From NCBI GenBank assembly GCA_964461885.1, contig CAYWVY010000043.1, forward strand, positions 1 through 18,851: a stretch of DNA of 18,851 bases, in the 5' to 3' direction. The notes below the pieces were generated by a model that had not been told where the DNA came from, did not search any database, and saw only the letters and a list, made by a program, of their open reading frames with translations. This DNA comes from UBA288 sp964461885 (GTDB lineage Archaea; Halobacteriota; Methanomicrobia; Methanomicrobiales; Methanospirillaceae). The translations under genes and the position numbers were made by a program. Positions 7,378 through 13,718 of this stretch are shown in pieces. Position 1 is the first letter of the stretch. Every line of letters begins with the position of its first letter.

Positions 7378-8121
7378 TCAGGCGTACGCCCAGGTGACCT
7401 GGACGCTCGCCGTGACCTTCAAAGTCCCGGGCTCGATCGGGGTCGACGGCACAGCCGCATCGGCCGCGACGCCTGAGCGTCCGTAGTAGATCGGCGTCGC
7501 CCCCGAGTCCACCTGGACCTCGCGGGCGTCGAGAAGCCGGACGCCGAGCGCGGACGCGACCGTGCCGGCGTCCGTCCGCGTTGTGTTCACGGCCTGGGCG
7601 AGGGCCTCGGCCCGGAGCGATGCGCTCTTCTGCTCGGAGAAGAGAAACGCGATCGAGTTGACCTGGTTCGCATCGGACGAGACCGCCGTATCGATCGCCG
7701 TACCGACCAGGGCCACGTCGTCGATGCGGACGAGGAGGGTGTTCGAGACCCGGTACGTCGTCGGCTTTCGCTGCACGAACGGCGACGGCGTCGGGCCGGA
7801 GTCGTAGACGGGCGTGACCGTGTACCCGGTCGTCGTCAGGCGGTCGTCAGGGATCCCGAGCGCCTTCATCGCGTTCGTGACATTGGTCATCCGCTCCGCG
7901 TTCTGGGCCTGTGCCGCCTTCACATCGGTGTTCTCGGTCTCGACGCCGACCTGGATCTCGGCGCGGTCGGGCGACGAGACGACCTCGCCGACGGCGGAGG
8001 TCCGGATCAGGTGGTCGGCCGGCGCGGTCCCGACCGTCGGGGTCGGCGTGAGCGCCGTGACCACCACGACGGCGCCGCAGATGCAGAAGAGCACCGCAAG
8101 CCACGCTGCTGTGTGTCGCAT
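7378..8121 (-). CDS. SIMPL (DUF541) domain secreted or membrane-anchored protein
   Basis: 247 aa. The N-terminus (MRHTAAWLAVLFCICGAVVV) is a signal peptide or single membrane anchor, then a Thr/Pro linker. The SIMPL domain occupies about residues 42-245: it opens with the typical IRTSAVGEVVSSPDRAEIQV, continues with MKALGIPDDRLTTTGYTVTP and YRVSNTLLVRIDDV, and ends with the strand TLKVTASVQVTWAYA. This family includes E. coli YggE and periplasmic proteins tied to oxidative-stress tolerance; in archaea the role is unproven. The frame is open further upstream, but the ATG at 8121 directly precedes the signal peptide and the extra 45 residues look non-coding. It is separated from the upstream ftr gene by a poly-T tract, so it is probably transcribed alone. 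Confidence 0.85.
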   Translation of the reverse strand: MRHTAAWLAVLFCICGAVVVVTALTPTPTVGTAPADHLIRTSAVGEVVSSPDRAEIQVGVETENTDVKAAQAQNAERMTNVTNAMKALGIPDDRLTTTGYTVTPVYDSGPTPSPFVQRKPTTYRVSNTLLVRIDDVALVGTAIDTAVSSDANQVNSIAFLFSEQKSASLRAEALAQAVNTTRTDAGTVASALGVRLLDAREVQVDSGATPIYYGRSGVAADAAVPSTPIEPGTLKVTASVQVTWAYA

Positions 8122-8145
8122 GCTGAGGTGATGGACGCCCCGGGG

Positions 8146-8151
8146 AAAAAA
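8146..8151 (-). terminator. poly-T tract after the ftr-like gene
   Basis: On the minus strand TTTTTT preceded by CCACC lies 30 nt downstream of the stop of the disulfide-reductase-like gene. Archaeal polymerase stops at such T-runs, so this may end the cofG-pur operon. No strong hairpin is needed or seen. Confidence 0.4.
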
Positions 8152-8180
8152 GGTGGCGATGACTACGACGGAGTTCGTCG

Positions 8181-8468
8181 CTATGATTCGGGCGCGAAGA
8201 AGAGGTGGCAGTGGCACTGCCCCGATTCGGCGATCTCCTCGTCCCGGTGGACGCACGGGCAGACGATGGCGGCGTCCTTCTCGGGGTCGCCGCTCCGGAT
8301 GCGGCAGGGGCAGTACCGTTCGCCAAAGCGTTCGCGGGCCCGGACCAGTCCCTTGATCACGGTCCCGCGCTGGCGTTCGTCCGGGTTCAGCCGGAGCCCG
8401 GCGTTCTGCGCCTCGTCACGGGTCCAGGCCCGCATCTCCTCTTCCGTCGTCGGGTCCTCGTTACTCAT
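8181..8468 (-). CDS. ferredoxin:thioredoxin (disulfide) reductase catalytic-subunit-like protein
   Basis: 95 aa. It carries the complete cysteine signature of the FTR beta subunit: C53-P-C55-R, C70-P-C72 and C85-H-C87 followed by HLF. In plant and methanogen homologues four cysteines ligate a [4Fe-4S] cluster and two form the active-site disulfide, passing electrons from ferredoxin to thioredoxin or other disulfides. No variable (alpha) subunit gene is adjacent, as is usual in archaea, where the protein acts alone or with a rubredoxin domain. A clear Shine-Dalgarno (AAGGAGAT) lies just before the ATG. The gene follows purQ by 27 nt and is likely the last gene of the cofG-purCSQ operon. Family is secure; the physiological partner is not visible. 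Confidence 0.85.
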   Translation of the reverse strand: MSNEDPTTEEEMRAWTRDEAQNAGLRLNPDERQRGTVIKGLVRARERFGERYCPCRIRSGDPEKDAAIVCPCVHRDEEIAESGQCHCHLFFAPES

Positions 8469-8495
8469 ACTGAATCTCCTTGCCGGGGAGGAGCA

Positions 8496-9200
8496 TCATA
8501 CTTTCCCGCTCCGGCAGCAGTGGGCGATCATCGACTCGAAGATCCGGCGTCCGTCCTCCGAGCCGAGAACCTGTTCGCTCGCCCGCTCGGGATGCGGCAT
8601 CATCACGAGCACGTTCCGGTTTTCGGAGAGAACGCCCGCGATCCCCTCGACCGAGCCGTTCGGGTTCGCCTCGGCCGTCACCTGCCCGTCGGCATCGCAG
8701 TACCGGAACGCGACCCGCCGCTCCCGGTTCAGCTGCGCGACGATCTCGGGGGGGGCGACGTACCGCCCCTCGCCGTGGGCGACGGGCAGCCGGATCACCT
8801 CGCCCCGCTTGAAGAGGAGGGTGAACGGGCTCTCCGTGGTCTCGATCCGGAGGTGGGTCGGCCGGCAGACGAAGCGGGGGACCTCGTTCTGCGTGAAGAC
8901 CCCCGGCACCAGCCCGCTCTCGGCCCCGATCTGCGCGCCGTTGCAGATCCCGAGCACGAGCCCGCCGGCCTTGACGTGCCGGATCACGTCGGCCATGATC
9001 GGCGTCCGGGCCGCGATCGCGCCCGCCCGGAGGTAGTCGCCGTACGAGAAGCCGCCCGGGAGGACGACCGCGTCGTACCCCCGCCGGAGCCCGTCCCGGT
9101 ACCAGACCAGGTCGGTCGGGACGCCGAGCACCTCTTCCAGGACATGGACCGTGTCCAGGTCGCAGTTCGACCCTCCGAACCGGATCACGGCAAACCGCAT
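8496..9200 (-). CDS. purQ: phosphoribosylformylglycinamidine synthase, glutaminase subunit PurQ
   Basis: 234 aa, the usual length for a stand-alone PurQ. It hydrolyses glutamine and delivers ammonia to PurL for conversion of FGAR to FGAM, the fourth step of purine synthesis. The class I amidotransferase triad is visible: nucleophile C86 in GICNGAQ, and H203 and E205 in MMPHPERA. The N-terminus FAVIRFGGSNCDLD and VLPGGFSYGDYLRAGAIAA are typical PurQ signatures. The ATG at 9200 shares one base with the purS stop (TGATG overlap), implying translational coupling; an open extension upstream overlaps purS and was not used. PurL itself is not in the window. Confidence 0.97.
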   Translation of the reverse strand: MRFAVIRFGGSNCDLDTVHVLEEVLGVPTDLVWYRDGLRRGYDAVVLPGGFSYGDYLRAGAIAARTPIMADVIRHVKAGGLVLGICNGAQIGAESGLVPGVFTQNEVPRFVCRPTHLRIETTESPFTLLFKRGEVIRLPVAHGEGRYVAPPEIVAQLNRERRVAFRYCDADGQVTAEANPNGSVEGIAGVLSENRNVLVMMPHPERASEQVLGSEDGRRIFESMIAHCCRSGKV

Positions 9201-9442
9201 CAGGCGACCTCGATCTCGTACCGGTGGATCACCGGGTTCGCGAGCAGGCGCTCGCAGCACTCGCGGGCCCGCTCCTCGGCCGCCTCCCGCGTCGGGGCCT
9301 CGAGGCCGAGCCGGAACTGGCGAGCCGTCGAGAGCGAGAGGGTCGGGATCCCCAGGTGCTCGAGCGCGTTGCTGATCGCCCGCGCCTCGGGGTCGAGCAT
9401 CCCCTCCTTCAGTGCAATCGTGATGATGACGTTATACTGCAT
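9200..9442 (-). CDS. purS: phosphoribosylformylglycinamidine synthase subunit PurS
   Basis: 80 aa, the normal PurS size. PurS dimers bridge PurQ and small PurL in the FGAM synthase complex and help transfer ammonia. The sequence YNVIITIALKEGMLDPEARA followed by ALEHLGIPTLSLSTARQFRL and the ending VIHRYEIEVA match the family's ferredoxin-like alpha/beta fold. The ATG at 9442 lies 1 nt after the purC stop, with GGAG (inside the last purC codons) at a good Shine-Dalgarno distance. Its stop overlaps the purQ start by one base. Confidence 0.96.
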   Translation of the reverse strand: MQYNVIITIALKEGMLDPEARAISNALEHLGIPTLSLSTARQFRLGLEAPTREAAEERARECCERLLANPVIHRYEIEVA

Positions 9443-9443
9443 G

Positions 9444-10154
9444 CTACATCTCCAGGCCGAGCCGTTCGGCCACCCTCGCATACGCACCGAGCACATCGCC
9501 CTTTTCGAGCCTGTACACGTCCTTGTCAAGCGACTCGCCCGAAGCCCGGTCCCAGAGGCGCATGGAGTCCATGCTGACCTCGTCGCCGAGCCGGAGCCGG
9601 CCCGCGCCGTCCCGCCCGAACTCGAGCTTGAAGTCGACGAGCTCGAGATCGCACGCGGCAAAGAGCGGCCGGAGCACCTCGTTCACCTGGAGGGCGAGCG
9701 CCTTCATCTCGTCGAGCTCGCCGCGACCAAGAAGACCGAGTGCCAGGATAATCTCGTCGTTAACCATCGGGTCGTGGCGGGCATCGTCCTTGTAATCGAT
9801 CACGATCAGGGGCGGATCGAGTCGCTGCCCCTGCTCGAACGGGTAGGTCCGGACGAGCGAGCCCGCGGCCACGTTCCGGACGATCACCTCGAGCGGGACC
9901 ATGGCGAGCCGGCGCACGCGCATCCGGACCGGGCCCTCGAGCCGGAGATAATGGGTCGGCACCCCTCTAGCCTCGAGGAGGTCGAAGAGACGGGCCGAGA
10001 CCCGGGCGTTGTATTCCCCCTTTCGGGCGAGCACGTCCTTTCTGCCGCCGTCGAAGGCGGTGATGTCGTCGCGGAAGACCACGACGAGTTCGTCGGGCGC
10101 ATCGGTCAGGTAGATCGACTTTGCCTTGCCCGCGTAGAGTAACTCATCGCTCAC
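9444..10154 (-). CDS. purC: phosphoribosylaminoimidazole-succinocarboxamide synthase (SAICAR synthetase)
   Basis: 236 aa, standard length. It joins CAIR and aspartate with ATP to give SAICAR in purine synthesis. Hallmarks are LLYAGKAKSIYL at the N-terminus (nucleotide-binding loop), FRDDITAFDGGRK, VIVRNVAAGSL, and LVDFKLEFGRD with DEVSMDSMRLWD for substrate and metal binding. The start is a GTG at 10154 that overlaps the cofG stop (GTGA), with AGGGAG at a proper distance upstream on the minus strand; an internal ATG is not needed. The open frame continues far upstream antisense-like inside cofG, but that part is a shadow. Its coupling to cofG suggests co-expression of F420 and purine synthesis. 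Confidence 0.97.
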   Translation of the reverse strand: MSDELLYAGKAKSIYLTDAPDELVVVFRDDITAFDGGRKDVLARKGEYNARVSARLFDLLEARGVPTHYLRLEGPVRMRVRRLAMVPLEVIVRNVAAGSLVRTYPFEQGQRLDPPLIVIDYKDDARHDPMVNDEIILALGLLGRGELDEMKALALQVNEVLRPLFAACDLELVDFKLEFGRDGAGRLRLGDEVSMDSMRLWDRASGESLDKDVYRLEKGDVLGAYARVAERLGLEM

Positions 10155-11137
10155 AGCTGTTGCTCCCTGAGTCGTTCGGAGAGGCGCCGGACGAGCGGCG
10201 CCAGGGTCGTCGAATACCAGCCCCGCTCGACAAAGCGCGGGTGAATGCAGAGCCGCTCGACCAGCTCGGCGTCCGGCCCGAGGGCCCGCCGGAGCTCGTC
10301 GACGGCCGGCCAGGGATGGTCCGGGTTGATGTGGTCGATCGAGCAGGGCGAGACTCCGCCGAGGTCGTCTGCCCCGCAGGCGACGAGGGTGGTCGCCTCC
10401 GCGAGGTTCGGCGGGACCTGCACGGCCACCTCGCGCGGCAGCACCTCGCGGGCCAGCCGGACGGTCGCACAGTACTCGGCGGCCGGGATCGTCGGCGCGC
10501 CGGCCATGCCCGTGCCCTCCTGCGGCGCGAAGTTCTGGAGGATCACCTCCTGGATGTGGCCGTACCGCCGGTGAAGGCCGGCGATCGTCTCGAGGGACTC
10601 GAGCCGGTCCGCCGCCGTCTCGCCGATCCCGAGCAGCAGCCCGGTCGTGAACGGGATGCGGAGCCGGCCGGCCGCCTCGATAGTCGCGATCCGCGCCTCG
10701 GGGTCCTTGCCGGGCGAGCCCTCGTGCGCCGGCACCCTCGCCGTCGTCTCGAGCATCAGCCCCATGCTCGCGTTCACCTCGGCGAGCGAGGCGAGTTCGG
10801 CCTCGTCGAGGACCCCCGCGTTCGTATGCGGGAGAAGCCCGCAGTCGATCGCGTCGAGGCAGAGACGGCGGCAGTAGTCGAGGAAGGATCTCTCGCCGAC
10901 GGCCGCGAGTTCGGCACCGAAGCCGGGTACCTCGCCTGGCCGCTCGCCGAACGTGAAGAGCGCCTCCGTGCAGCCCGTGCGAACCCCCTCGTTGAGGACG
11001 GCCGCGACCTCGCCGGGAAGCATCAGGCACCCTGGTCCGACCGGGCGGCGAAAACCACAGTAGGCGCACCGGTTCCGGCAGACCGTCGTCAGCGGCAGGA
11101 AGACGTTCCGTGAGAACGTGATCCGGCGGCGGGGCAT
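10151..11137 (-). CDS. cofG: FO synthase subunit 1 (7,8-didemethyl-8-hydroxy-5-deazariboflavin synthase) CofG
   Basis: 328 aa, typical for archaeal CofG. It is a radical SAM enzyme that, with CofH, builds the deazaflavin chromophore FO of coenzyme F420 from the tyrosine-derived adduct of a ribityl-diaminouracil. The [4Fe-4S] cysteines are C20-x3-C24-x2-C27 (CRNRCAYC). Further family features are EALFTFGERPGEVPGF, LPHTNAGVL, FTTGLLLGIGE, VILQNFAPQEGTGMA and VACGADDLGGVSP. The partner cofH is not in this window. It is the first gene of the minus-strand operon; the ATG at 11137 follows a leader of unclear length, with no strong Shine-Dalgarno. The stop overlaps the purC GTG. Confidence 0.96.
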   Translation of the reverse strand: MPRRRITFSRNVFLPLTTVCRNRCAYCGFRRPVGPGCLMLPGEVAAVLNEGVRTGCTEALFTFGERPGEVPGFGAELAAVGERSFLDYCRRLCLDAIDCGLLPHTNAGVLDEAELASLAEVNASMGLMLETTARVPAHEGSPGKDPEARIATIEAAGRLRIPFTTGLLLGIGETAADRLESLETIAGLHRRYGHIQEVILQNFAPQEGTGMAGAPTIPAAEYCATVRLAREVLPREVAVQVPPNLAEATTLVACGADDLGGVSPCSIDHINPDHPWPAVDELRRALGPDAELVERLCIHPRFVERGWYSTTLAPLVRRLSERLREQQL

Positions 11138-11235
11138 GTATACAGATGGGAGGCGCCACTATTCAAGCTTGATTGTCGTGTCCGATACCGTGCGGCAGGT
11201 CGTTCGGGGACGGGCGAAAACGTTCCTGCAATATT

Positions 11236-11277
11236 TGAATTATCCAGAACACAGATATATTTTGATGCAATAATTCA
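11236..11277. repeat. 8-bp inverted repeat in the cofG promoter region
   Basis: TGAATTAT (11236-11243) and ATAATTCA (11270-11277) are perfect inverted repeats 26 nt apart, spanning the likely TATA box. TGCAATA also occurs twice in direct orientation (11227-11233, 11266-11272). This could be an operator for a dimeric regulator, or chance in AT-rich DNA. Confidence 0.35.
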
Positions 11278-11428
11278 GTCCAATAAGTCCCAGATTATAC
11301 GATTAAAACTTCTCATTTCCGGAAATTCCTATATGAACCCCTTCAGTCCGTTCCAGTGTCACAATTGGCGAGACGGCCAGCGATGCCGTGCGCCCCACCG
11401 GGCATCAGCACCGGCCGACGCCAGCACT

Positions 11429-11434
11429 GGAGGT
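11429..11434 (+). promoter_or_regulatory. orphan Shine-Dalgarno of the GH57 relic
   Basis: GGAGGT lies 7 nt before ATC CCC GAG at 11442, exactly where the start codon of the GH57 gene is expected. It supports ATC as a mutated ATG. Confidence 0.5.
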
Positions 11435-11441
11435 ATGCACC

Positions 11442-11960
11442 ATCCCCGAGATCATCATCGGATTCGAAGTCCACCAGCCGCTCCGGCTGAAACGCGAACT
11501 CCGGCACGAACAGGCCGCACCGAACGTTCCTGACGACTACTTCGACGCGGAAAACCGCATGATCCTCAACAGGTTGCCGAACGATGCTACGACCTGGCAG
11601 GCAGGATCGTCCTCGACCGGCCCGACGACGGCCACCACACCGCGCTCTCGTTCTCCGGAACGCTGATCGAACAGCTCGATCGCTGGCGCCGGGACACGCT
11701 CGATCTCTTCGGCCAGGTGGCCCGCCACCGGAACACCGGGGTGCTCGCCCAGACCTACTATCACCCGGTCGCCTCCCTCTTCTCGAACAAGATCGAGTTC
11801 GCCCGGCAGGTGCACCACCACATGGACGTGCTCTGGGACCTCTTCCACGTCCGGCCGATCACGCTGGAGAACACCGAGTTCATCTATTCGAACGAGACCC
11901 GGTTCCGCCGGGACGCGATCGCCTGGACGGTTGCGGGAGGTCTACCGCGGCATCGGGTCA
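11442..11960 (+). pseudogene. decayed glycoside hydrolase family 57 (alpha-amylase type) gene
   Basis: Frame 1 reads PEIIIGFEVHQPLRL and YFDAENRMILNR, the N-terminus of GH57 amylases. A one-base loss near 11572-11574 (AGG-TTG; AGGGTT would give NRVAERC) then shifts the frame. The downstream frame reads ERCYDLAGRIVL, LSFSGTLIEQLDRWR, TGVLAQTYYHPVASLF and WDLFHVRPITLENTEFIYSN, all GH57-like. After about 11896 the match ends; a short EVYRGIG in another frame near 11932-11955 hints at a further shift before a stop. The expected start codon is ATC. GH57 enzymes have 400 or more residues, so most of the catalytic domain, including the acid/base region, is gone. It lies just upstream of the phosphoribulokinase gene and seems to have been a sugar-polymer gene that was lost. 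Confidence 0.8.
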
Positions 11961-12124
11961 TGAGGCGCCCGCACCTCGTGGACGAGTGCCCCACCCGTCT
12001 TTCGAAACAGGCGCGGAACCCGGTCCGTCGAGATCACCCCCGCTTCGCCGCGCTCAGATTGAAGCCGGCTGCGATCATGCCAAATTGGGCGCCACCGGGC
12101 GGGCGGGTGTCGATACCGATACCA

Positions 12125-12130
12125 CTATAA
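12125..12130 (+). promoter_or_regulatory. TATA-like box of the phosphoribulokinase gene
   Basis: CTATAA lies 28-33 nt before the ATG at 12158, a spacing that predicts transcription starting near or at the start codon. AGGAG at 12151-12155 is only 2 nt from the ATG, too close for normal Shine-Dalgarno use. Confidence 0.5.
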
Positions 12131-12157
12131 CCGTGCCCGGCCCGTAGAACAGGAGAG

Positions 12158-13183
12158 ATGGTTGCAAAAAGCGATACGGGGGGGCCCAACGGCAACAACG
12201 GCCTGAACTTCAAGGAGATCATCCGCGCATCGCCCTGCGTCTTCGCCATCGGGGTGGCCGGCGACAGCGGCTCGGGCAAGACCACGTTCACCCAGTCGAT
12301 CCGCGAGATCTTCGGCGAGGACCTGGTCACCACGATCACCCTCGACGACTACCACCTCTACGACCGGGCGCAGCGGCGCGAGATCGGGGTGACGCCGCTC
12401 GACCCCCGTGCGAACCGGCTCGACCTTATCGAGGAGCACCTGGCCGAACTCAAGGCCGGGCGGTCGATCATGAAGCCGGTGTACGACCACTCGATCGGCA
12501 CCTTCAGCGAGCCCGTGCCGTTCGCACCGGGAAAGATCGTGATCCTCGAGGGGCTTCACACGCTCTTTTCCCCCCGCCTTCGCGAACTCCTCGACTTCAC
12601 CCTCTTTGTCGAGCCCGATCGCGAGGTGAAGGAGGACTGGAAGATCCGCCGCGACATGGCCAAGCGGGGCTACGAGAGGGACCAGGTGCTCAAGGAGATC
12701 CTGGAGCGCGAGCCCGACTACCTCCGGTACATCGCGCCCCAGCGCGGGTTCGCCGACGTCGTGATCCGGATCACCCACTCGAAGTACGGCTCCATCCTGG
12801 CCCAGACCCGGAACGTCTACCAGGTCTCGCTGCTCCAGGACCCGATCGACCAGACGATCGGGGACGTCGACCTCGGGATCGACCTCTTCGCGATCCTCTC
12901 GCTCTCCGAGCGGAACTTCATGCTCGAGTTCATCAACCACGAGGACCCGCGCCGGCGCCGGGGCGAGGTCGTCTTCGACGGCGAGCTCGGGGGGCACGTG
13001 GTCCGCCGGCTCGAACAGTCGATCGAGGGACAGACCCACGTCAGGCCGATCGCGATCGCCCGCGGGCGCGAGTACGTGACCGCGGTGGATGTGGCCCAGT
13101 TGATCATCGCGTGGCGGATCATCCACCGCCGGATCTTCCTCGAACGGTGCACCGGCCCGAACCAGACCCAGACGGGAATGTAA
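12158..13183 (+). CDS. prk: archaeal phosphoribulokinase (PRK/uridine kinase family)
   Basis: 341 aa, soluble. The P-loop GDSGSGKTT is at residues 35-43, the substrate segment LDDYHLYDRAQRREIG at 62-77, KPVYDHSIGTF at 106-115 and a Walker B-like IVILEGLHTL at 127-135; these match the PRK branch of the family. Methanospirillum hungatei PRK phosphorylates ribulose 5-phosphate to RuBP, feeding archaeal RuBisCO in the reductive hexulose-phosphate pathway, and this gene probably does the same. RuBisCO and the other enzymes of the pathway are not in the window. The C-terminal part (about 215-341) is an all-beta/alpha extension, as in archaeal and cyanobacterial-type PRK. A uridine kinase role is less likely given the length and the DDYHxxDR region. 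Confidence 0.85.
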   Translation: MVAKSDTGGPNGNNGLNFKEIIRASPCVFAIGVAGDSGSGKTTFTQSIREIFGEDLVTTITLDDYHLYDRAQRREIGVTPLDPRANRLDLIEEHLAELKAGRSIMKPVYDHSIGTFSEPVPFAPGKIVILEGLHTLFSPRLRELLDFTLFVEPDREVKEDWKIRRDMAKRGYERDQVLKEILEREPDYLRYIAPQRGFADVVIRITHSKYGSILAQTRNVYQVSLLQDPIDQTIGDVDLGIDLFAILSLSERNFMLEFINHEDPRRRRGEVVFDGELGGHVVRRLEQSIEGQTHVRPIAIARGREYVTAVDVAQLIIAWRIIHRRIFLERCTGPNQTQTGM

Positions 13184-13186
13184 CCA

Positions 13187-13195
13187 TTATATATA
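13187..13195 (+). promoter_or_regulatory. TATA box of the DUF7123-like gene
   Basis: TTATATATA directly follows the prk stop codon. Its centre is about 31 nt from the ATG at 13222 and 19 nt from the ATG at 13210, so it favours the second ATG and a leaderless transcript. Confidence 0.65.
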
Positions 13196-13221
13196 CGTGA
13201 GATACACCAATGGGAACTGAT

Positions 13222-13473
13222 ATGTCGACCGCAAGCCGCATTCGCGAGAGCTATAACGATAGCCAGGAGCGGATAGTCGTCTACCTGCGGACGGCGCTTC
13301 GCAAGGGGAAGTTCTACTACAAGTCGAAGTACATCGCCCGCGACCTCGGGCTCACGTCCAAGGAGGTCGGGACCAACATGGCGATCCTGTCCGAGATCTG
13401 CGAGGACCTGAACATCATCCGCTGGTCCTACTCCAACAGCACGACCTGGATGGTCACGCCAAAGGGGGCCTGA
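13222..13473 (+). CDS. small winged-helix protein, DUF7123-like
   Basis: 83 aa from the chosen ATG (87 aa from the in-frame ATG at 13210). The sequence YLRTALRKGKFYYKSKYIAR, DLGLTSKEVGTNMAILSEIC and IIRWSYSNSTTWMVT follows the pattern of small archaeal proteins grouped as DUF7123: a winged helix-turn-helix with KSKYIA-LGL-KEVG recognition helices and a terminal W-x-YS-x-(S/T)TTW strand. A DNA-binding regulatory role is likely but unproven. The start at 13222 is preferred because the strong TATA box at 13187-13195 would place the transcript start past 13210, and relatives start with MST. The small gene at 13480 follows after 6 nt. Confidence 0.75.
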   Translation: MSTASRIRESYNDSQERIVVYLRTALRKGKFYYKSKYIARDLGLTSKEVGTNMAILSEICEDLNIIRWSYSNSTTWMVTPKGA

Positions 13474-13479
13474 TCCCGC

Positions 13480-13665
13480 GTGCCGCGAGTGGAGTTCGTC
13501 TCCCGAATCGAGTTCGTGGCCCGGGTCGATGACGAGAAGGACTGCCTGATGGCCCAGGACGAGACCCAGGCGAGCCTGGGCGCGTTCTGGTTCAACATCG
13601 ACGTGCCGAAAGATCACGGGTTCTCGACCGGGGACCAGGTCCGGATCACGATCGAGCGGGTCTGA
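13480..13665 (+). CDS. 61-aa protein of unknown function
   Basis: It starts with GTG at 13480, 6 nt after the DUF7123-like stop, so probably co-transcribed and co-translated. The sequence (MPRVEFVSRIEFVARVDDEK, then FWFNIDVPKDHGFSTGDQVR, ending ITIERV) alternates hydrophobic residues as in a small beta-barrel, with an EFVxRxEFVARVDDE repeat at the N-terminus (EFVSRI, EFVARV). The C-terminal GDQVRITIERV resembles the last strands of small OB-like or AbrB-like folds, but I do not recognise a family. Codon use is that of a real high-GC gene. GTG at 13489 is an alternative start. Confidence 0.6.
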   Translation: MPRVEFVSRIEFVARVDDEKDCLMAQDETQASLGAFWFNIDVPKDHGFSTGDQVRITIERV

Positions 13666-13673
13666 TCCAGCCC

Positions 13674-13678
13674 TTTTT
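13674..13678 (+). terminator. short poly-T tract
   Basis: CCCTTTTTCT follows the stop of the 61-aa gene by about 8 nt; a weak candidate for archaeal transcription termination before the next promoter (CTTTATTC about 13687-13694). Confidence 0.3.
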
Positions 13679-13718
13679 CTCCAGAACCTTTATTCGGGCC
13701 ACTGCTGTATCGGGGTCC

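Larger units (their letters stand above)
11160..11441. promoter_or_regulatory. AT-rich divergent promoter region between cofG and the GH57 relic
   Basis: No gene. About 11220-11340 is sharply AT-rich within GC-rich surroundings. For the minus strand, TATA-like aaaatatat (about 11259-11267) or caaatatt (about 11231-11238) could serve cofG. For the plus strand, cctatatg (11329-11336) is a candidate TATA for the decayed GH57 gene. Confidence 0.5.

Noticed and set aside
8205..10142. 645-aa open frame on the plus strand over purC, purS, purQ
   Set aside because: Antisense to three genes with complete family signatures; its own sequence has no recognisable domain.
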